In this document: one piece after another, positions 57,300 through 64,000 of the stretch
Layout of the letters: every line of letters starts with the position of its first letter
Position numbering within the stretch: position 1 is the stretch's first letter
From: Castor canadensis
Lineage: Eukaryota; Chordata; Mammalia; Rodentia; Castoridae
Direction: 5' to 3'
Assembly: GCF_047511655.1 (NCBI RefSeq)
Contig: NC_133391.1
Span: 132,960,906 to 133,024,905, forward strand
Length of the DNA stretch: 64,000 nt
Notes under the pieces: model-generated
Database searches by the model: none
Told to the model about the DNA's origin: nothing
The model's input: the letters and a program-made list of their open reading frames with translations, nothing else
Made by a program: the position numbers and the translations under genes

Positions 57300-57860
57300 A
57301 CACACAGAAATGATTGAGTTCTTTGCTCAGCAGACATATATTGAGAAGCTATTATATGTTAGGCTCTGTACCAGACCTTAGGGACACAAAGGAGAAGAGG
57401 ACAAAAAGAGTTGAGAATTGAGGCTGGGAGAGTTTCTCCCCCAATTATGTGAGAAACTTACAGAAAATAATAGAAAAAAGACACCCTATTTATTGCAGCA
57501 TTATTGGAGTTGAAGAAGACTAAAAATAACCCAAATGTCTATCAATAGAAGACAGAGTAAATTATTAGTACCCTCATACAGTCTATGACTATGTAGCTGT
57601 AAAAAGAAGCGAAGATCCTCTCTGTTTAGTGCTATGGAGTTATCTCTGGAATACAGTGTTAACTAAAAAGAAAGTGGGTAAAAGTATGTGAAGTATGCTA
57701 TCATTTAAGTTATAAAAGTATAAAGTAAAAATAAATTTCAATAAACTAAAAATATCGTTACTTAGTGGAAAGTGAAGGGATCAGACTGTTATCAAAGCTA
57801 CATTTCTCCCGATATTTCTTGTTGTGCTGACTTAATCTGAAGCTTAAGTGACTAAACAAT
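57300..57860 (+). mobile_element. L2-type scrap followed by old L1 3' fragment
   Basis: 57325-57400 resembles an L2 end (GAGAAGCTATTATATGTTAGGCTC). From 57440 L1M-like sequence follows (TATTTATTGCAGCATTATTGG, AACCCAAATGTCTATCAATAG). Confidence 0.6.
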
Positions 57861-58636
57861 AGGAATTTGTCGCAAATCCTTAGCAGGATATGTCCTTAAG
57901 AAAAAAAATCCCTGTAAAACAAATAAACAAATAGACAAACCTCCCCCAAACAAGAAAAAAAAATCCTTAAAGTGTCCAGTAATTGTATTTTGGTAGTAAT
58001 ATTGATGTCATTATGAGACTATTATATGTGTATTTTTTGAAAAAGCAAATGAGTAATTATGCTTTTTGTCATTCATATCAATGCAAGAATGAAATTAAGT
58101 AAATATCCTGAGGACGTGACTTCAAATAGGAAGTATCAGTATAAACTTGTTATGTGTTTTCTTACAAAATAAACATCCCTCCCTCCAAATAAAACTAAAA
58201 CTCTTCCAGCTTTGTGCACAGAGAAACAATGACTGAGCCACTAAGGAGCATTCTAATGAATTTCACCAAGAAAGTCAGTTATGTGCTCCTAACAGAAATA
58301 TAAACCACAACCTGAGCAAAAGTTGATCCTTAATCTTTCAAGACTCTGGATCTCGCTATCACTTCATAAAAAGTTGAAGAGAGGAACATTTCCAATGACA
58401 CCATGAAGTTGTAATAGTAAAAATCTGCTCTGGGAAACTGTAGAAAAAAGCCCCAGTTTCCTCAATGACTGAATTACAAGGAGAAAAAAAGATGACAAAA
58501 ACTATCTAGTAAGAGACTTAAGACACGTATTAATCAATTTCAGTCATATTTGGATATGAATAAGCTACATGTTTAAAACAAATGAGATGATTAGGGAAAC
58601 TGGATATAGAATATTGTTTGATATTAAAGAATTAAT
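57861..58636. other. Intergenic, nothing recognised
   Basis: A-rich stretch at 57900-57965. No nameable feature otherwise. Confidence 0.4.
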
Positions 58637-58780
58637 GTTGCCAGACATGGTGGCATGCCTAAAATCCTAGTACTCAAGAGGCTGAGGCAGGAGGATCACA
58701 AGTTCAAGGTCAGCCTGGGCTACACAGTGGAACCCTGTCTCTAACAAAACAACAACAACAAAAAACACCCAGAACAATAA
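58637..58780 (+). repeat. B1-like SINE monomer
   Basis: TTGCCAGACATGGTGGCATG, GGCTGAGGCAGGAGGATCAC, CAAGGTCAGCCTGGGCTACA, then an (AAC)n-rich tail. No ID half. Confidence 0.9.
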
Positions 58781-61700
58781 AACAAAGAAAAAGCAATGTT
58801 AAATTTTCAAAAAGATGCTCACTAAGATTTCTAAAACCCACAATAATGGTCTGGTAGTTACACATTCAAAGAATCCTGTCTGTTAGAGATCATACGGGAC
58901 TATTTACAGGTGACATGATACAATTCTGGACATTTGCTTCAAAATTATCCAGAGCTGGGGAGTCTGGATAGGGAAGAGATGAGACGAGATTGGCCATGAA
59001 TTGAAAATGATTGAAGCTAGATGATAGGTTTATGGGGATTCATGATAATAGTATCTCTACTTTTGCATATAATTAAAATCTTATAATAAACAGTTAATTA
59101 CAAAAGAGGCACCCTGTTGAATATAAGGCTTACTCTCCGATTTCACTTAGGCTTGGTCTCTGTTTATAACCTGTCATCTGGTTCCCGTTTCCCTAGATAC
59201 CAACAAATATTATTATAAAAAGAAAAATGACTTTGCTGATATACTTTTTCCGTATGCTCCCCTAATGTAAGAAAAATTGGGGGCTGCCAAACTTGTGAAA
59301 CTGAGACTGGGGTGAGGAGCCTCGTGTGGTTGCTGACTTGTTCTTTGGGGCTCTGCTTCTGCCATTTGGTCTCTGATATTGATACCTAACAGCCATCTGT
59401 GGTTGTGGCTTGGAAATGATGTGACATCTGAAAGGAGGGAACTCCAGTGGCAGGGCTATGTCAGTTGCTCAAAGCAAGCAAGAAAATACGGTGTCCATCT
59501 AGCAGCAGAATAATTAAGAAATGTTTTTGTATCCAAGATCATGGGTTTTTAGGTCTGCTAGGGACCTCCTATCTTGTCTAATCTAAATCACTTATGTGGC
59601 AGATGTAGAAATGGGAACTTGGAACAATGAAGTGACTTGGTTAAGGCTCTACAGCTAATGGCAGAGATGGGATCAGAACCACGTCATTGATTTCCAGAGT
59701 TCAGAGCTCTTTCTTCCACATGCTTCTGGTGTGGTGGCACCTTGAATTGTTTCTTTGTTTTCAGTATGAATTGTGTATTATCTATACCATTCATTCTTTA
59801 GAGCTGCAAGCTCTAAAGAGCTTGGGGTTTTCCATCCTTTCAGTAAAAGGTTTGAGGGGCAGTGTTGGTAGTGCAGGGAGTGGTGTGATTTTAAAGTAGT
59901 TGGCATAATTGGCTGGAAAAATCTTAGGGGAAGTTGTAACTCATGCTTGATAGTGAAGAAAGCTGTGTGAATTTGTGCCTGCCAGACCCAGGAAGTAGGC
60001 AGGACAAGCAGGCTCTAGAGTCAGATTAACTGAGCTTTAATTCATGATTTACCACTTCCTAACTGTGTGACTTTGGACCATAGAGGCTAGTGCTGGCACC
60101 TACATTATGGTCTCATTGTGAAGATTTCATGCGTTAATGTAAGTAAAATTCTTAGACCACTATCTGGCACCTTTTGGTGAATGTTGGCTGTAACTTCAGA
60201 GAAGACACTGAATGCAAGCAGTAGCCATTGGACCTGACCAATTAATATTATGTTGGAAATTTCAAATAAGGCCTACTTGCTGAATCTACCTGCAGGTTAT
60301 AATTTCAGGGTGTTAAAATCTCCTTCATTCCAGAGATCATACAGTACCTAATAGAAAGTCTAAACCCTGAATTATGACATTAAAGACTATGTTACAATCA
60401 AATGTGTGATCCAATGTGTAGCAAATGTGATCATGGAAATCCTCAACATCTCATTGCCATTTATCATCAGAGAGCTAGTCAGATAGCCAAGACTTCATGA
60501 TGGGAATCACAATCAAAGGCAGTGTACGGGGAGGTCTGGTAAGCATCTCCAAAGCAATTGTAACAGTCTCTATTAATGCCCATATACACTGCCATTCACT
60601 TTTACACAATCAAAACCTGCTTAAAGGAACCTATAACTCTGAGGGGTATTTTCTCTCCTGAGCAGGACAAGCTGGAATGTTAGAAAATTTATGACCTTTC
60701 TGTGGCTCTCCAACAATGATAGTGTTGTGTAGGTGGCAAAATATCCCAGCTTCCTTGTCCCGCTGAGGTCTCTACATGGTCTCCCAGAGTTCCCCAGTGG
60801 GACTGAGCTCCAGTTGCTTATGGTGGTAAATGGCATGAAATGGAACTTTTTAAAGTTTTTTAATGGCCTCCCTCCTCATTCCCTATTCCTCTATCAGCTT
60901 CCTGTTAATCACCTTATGACTGGACTACCTGCACTCAAATCTGTGTCCCAGAGTTTGTCTTTTTGGGATAACAGCCTTCAATGTTTGGTTGAAGTCTTCC
61001 ATGACTTTTGTTCTTTATGCTTCTTTCTACTTCCCACCTCTTCAACCACAATTCCAATCCTAAAATGTGGAGAGTATTTTTCTGATATTATTTTGCTATT
61101 TTAGAGACTATTTAGCTACTATGCAGTGTGAGACAGACACTCTCTTGGCCTCAAATATTTCTGTGGAACTCTCCCAGGGGTAAGTAAGGAATGGGATATT
61201 TGGAACTATTTATTATCAATGTCATATAGAATGAGGGATGGAAAGGGGAGGAATTGTTGCGACACCATTTCTCTGCAAAGTTTAAGACTTCAATCCCCTT
61301 AGAAAACTAATTTCTAAATGAAATAAAAAAACACAAGTTTATCAAACTCCTTTATGCAGAGCTTGCATAGCTTTATACAGAATTCAGATATTAACATTTC
61401 TACATTCTTTAACTATATAACAAGCTGAAAAGAACAAGCTTCTTATGCAAAAGAAAATAATTTTCAGCTTAAGGTTCAATACTGTTAAGAGCTGACTAAA
61501 CTAGTATTTAGACAATGATAAGGCCAAACACAAATTAACTATAAACATAATCTTCTTTCAGATCAGGCATACTAATTATTTTCATAACTTTTTTCCTTAT
61601 TAGAAAGCAATAGTAATGCTTACCAAATCTTATGTAAAGAATGGCTCACCAAAACCTTCAAATAAATAATAATACTCAATATTTATATGTACTGCTTTTT

Positions 61701-61784
61701 TTCCCCACAGAGCTCCAAGAATTGTCAAATAGCATGGAACTTTCTAGGTCACCTACCCCTTGCCTTTATGAAGGAATTTTTTTT
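58781..61784. other. Intergenic with scattered MIR-like fragments
   Basis: 58800-59100 looks like an ancient repeat end (GATTGGCCATGAATTGAAAATG...GGGGATTCATGATAATAG). MIR-like pieces lie at about 59590-59720 and 60020-60180. The 123-codon open frame at 60733-61104 has no recognisable domain. No gene called. Confidence 0.45.
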
Positions 61785-62095
61785 TTTTGTGGTACTGGGC
61801 TTTGAACTCAGGGTCTTGTGCTTACTAGACAGGCACTGTACCACTTGAGCCACACCTCTAATCCTTTTTGCTTTAGTTTTTTTTCAAGTAGGGTCTCACA
61901 TTTATGACCAGCCTGGCCTGGATCATGATCTTCCTACTGATGCCTCCTATGTATCTGGGATGATAGATGCATGCCACTGCATCCAGATTTTTATTGGTTG
62001 AGATGGAGTTTTGCTAGCACCCCTTTTCCCCACTGGCCTTGAACTGCGATCCTCCTGATCTCTGCCTCTTGAGTAGTTGGGATTACAGGGATGGT
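61785..62095 (-). repeat. Dimeric SINE with extra B1 unit
   Basis: Plus strand: T-run, GGTACTGGGCTTTGAACTCAGG, TTTTTGCTTTAGTTTTTTTT, GCCTGGCCTGGATCATGATC, then a second unit with CTGGCCTTGAACTGCGATCC and GTAGTTGGGATTACAGGGA. Confidence 0.9.
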
Positions 62096-64000
62096 GGTAA
62101 GAGTTTTAAAGGTGATATCAAACATGTAATTATTATATGCATGAATGGTTTCAGGGTAGAGATTTATTAATTTACCATTCATTTATTCAATCACTCATGA
62201 ATATAGTAAGCTTTTAAAATATATTCTTCTATCCAGCCATCTGCCCATCCATTAATAAATATTTTATTAAGTAAACACTACTTAAGTTCTGGCTATAAAA
62301 ATGCTGACTAAAACAGATAGGCATCCCAGTTCTCATGGACCTAATAGTCTAGTGAATCCTACAGCATAAATTCTAACAGCTCTTCTGAGACTTTACCACT
62401 TCTATCTGTGATATTTTTGGAAGTATGTTTTTCCTAATTAAGACTCAGCCAGTTAATTTGAGGTGTAATACTTCTTAACTACACAGATTTGAATGTGAGA
62501 GCCCCCGGAATGAGAACAGAGGCTTTGTGTAAATACAGCTGAGTCTGACAAACCTGAACCTGTAGTCTGTGTAGATTACGATGGCTGGCTCTCACTGTGA
62601 GGTGGGGAGACTGGGCAGCCCGAGTCTCCCTTTTTAGCAAAGCAGGATAGAGGCTCATGGAAACCAATACATCAACCCACTCTATAGTAATGTGTCATTG
62701 AATGCTTTCTTTTATGATTAAGAGAATAGAAGTTGTTGATTAGGCAAAATTTGGGACAGGTATATCCTACAGTCTCAATGTCATGTTGTGGGGTTCACAA
62801 ATTCTTCTTTTGATCCCCTATACCCAAACTTTCAAAAAGATCACATGAATGATCATTCATTCATTCCCATGATGATTCATGGAAAAAGCTGAATCATCTC
62901 TTGCTGGGGGAAATGGTACATTCCTCCTGAGACAGTTCTGCTGTGCACATTGCTTAGCTTTGGGTGCCACTATGATGGGGGTCTGTGGGGAAGAGAGCTA
63001 AGTTCCTAAAAGGAGTAAATCACTGATATGTTTTAACTGTAGCAATAACTGTAGCTATTGTTTTCTTTTATCTGGTCAGAGGTAAGTAGTAGAAATATGG
63101 TGATCTAGATCTTTCCCTTTCTTTATCTTAGGACATTGTTGAATCAGGCCTCATCTGCATAGGTCCAATCTGGTAGAGCAAACCGAAACATCTTGAAGGT
63201 TCCTAGCTCCCATCTATAATGCCAAGCTGAGGACCAGGCCTTTAACATGTGGACCTTTAGGGGACATTCCAAAGTGTTAAAAAAGTGTATTTATTTATCT
63301 ATAATTTGTTTACATATCCAGTGTATTTGCATGTAAATATGGACATGTCTGTTCTGTGAGATCCTGTAGGACAGAGTTCATCTCTTTTCTTCTTGGATCC
63401 TCCAGTGACCAGCACAGTGCCTGGCAAATAGTAATGCCTGAGTGAGAGGAAAAAAAAAAATGAATGAAGGACTCTTTCTCTCTGGACGATCAATGGTGGG
63501 GATTCTGAAGTCTATTTGGATTGGTCATTAACATGGTCACCTTACATGTTGTTGATTGGTCTGACCACATGTGCAACTGCTTTGATTTTCTATAATACTA
63601 CCTACATTCAGGACATTGAATGTATCTTCCAGAGGAGTTGCTTTTATAGTTTGAATGGAAAAACTGCTATATTATTTCAAACGATTGTGAAATAATGCAA
63701 CAAATAATAACCTCAAATGACAGAAAACATTATTTTCATGGGACTTTACAAAAACCAGTTCTACAAGATCTACTTACAAAATGTACATGAAAGGAGAAAA
63801 TATTGTTACAAACTATTGACTGCCATGTGTTATTTTTCTAAGAAAAAAAATGTTTGCCATGTAACATTTTGATTAAAACATCTTCTTGGGCAGGCCACAG
63901 CATTTTTTTCCATGTCAAGCCACAGATAGAGCAGTGGGGAGGAAATGGTTTATAATTATATAATATTTAAATGTTACCTTTTCTGAATCAGCTCTTGTTC
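62096..64000. other. Intergenic to right edge; ancient LINE/MIR scraps only
   Basis: 62160-62380 resembles an L2-type end (CATCCATTAATAAATATTTTATTAAG) and 63400-63465 a MIR/L2 tail (CAGCACAGTGCCTGGCAAATAG). No GZMK exon or other gene seen. Confidence 0.45.

Noticed and set aside
60733-61104. 123-codon open frame on the plus strand
   Set aside because: No recognisable domain, no splice or promoter context, and surrounding DNA is old intergenic sequence.
20163-64000. Search for GZMK exons upstream of the granzyme A paralogue
   Set aside because: No AAHC, GDSGGP or IIGG-type exon was seen on either strand; GZMK probably lies beyond the right edge.

Overview
This is a window of mammalian nuclear DNA: it has split genes with GT-AG introns, low coding density and about half recognisable interspersed repeats. 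The repeat set points to a rodent. Many SINEs pair a 7SL/B1-like half with an ID-like half, and there is a full-length L1 of a lineage-specific type. I read this as most like a castorimorph rodent such as a beaver, but that is inference from repeat style only. Ancient repeats shared by placental mammals (MIR, L2/old L1, MER5-like, Tigger-like, hAT-Charlie-like, MaLR) fill much of the rest.

Genes (1-20.2 kb). Both recognisable genes lie on the minus strand and are granzyme A family serine proteases in head-to-tail array. The left gene enters the window with only exons 1 and 2 (2498-2567 and 102-246) and looks like the GZMA orthologue. The right gene (10801-20162) is complete in five exons (20108-20162, 16592-16730, 14477-14618, 11961-12233, 10801-10953). 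It has canonical splice sites, matching phases and no internal stop, and predicts 253 residues with the catalytic triad and the S1 aspartate intact. It is clearly diverged from the left gene, so I read it as an old, apparently functional tandem paralogue. In other mammals GZMK lies upstream of GZMA in the same orientation. No GZMK exon was seen up to 64 kb, so it would lie further right.

Intergenic region (20.2-64 kb). I found no confident host gene. Main landmarks are a 7.06 kb full-length L1 on the plus strand (24627-31682) with a perfect 14-bp target-site duplication but broken ORFs; a MaLR provirus with both LTRs at 35.9-38.4 kb holding a second LTR-like insertion and a SINE; a degenerate 17-bp minisatellite at 38.9-39.15 kb; a Tigger-like DNA transposon at 43.3 kb; a solo-LTR-like block at 45.3-45.7 kb; and a second L1 on the minus strand (46344-50643) with a 1.77 kb internal deletion. 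One unexplained 153-bp open block with good splice signals sits at 53861-54013.

Functionally, the two granzyme genes would encode cytotoxic-granule tryptases of T and NK cells. They share a proximal promoter layout: a RUNX-like AACCACA-type site, then a TATA-like box, then the start codon 60-65 bp further on.
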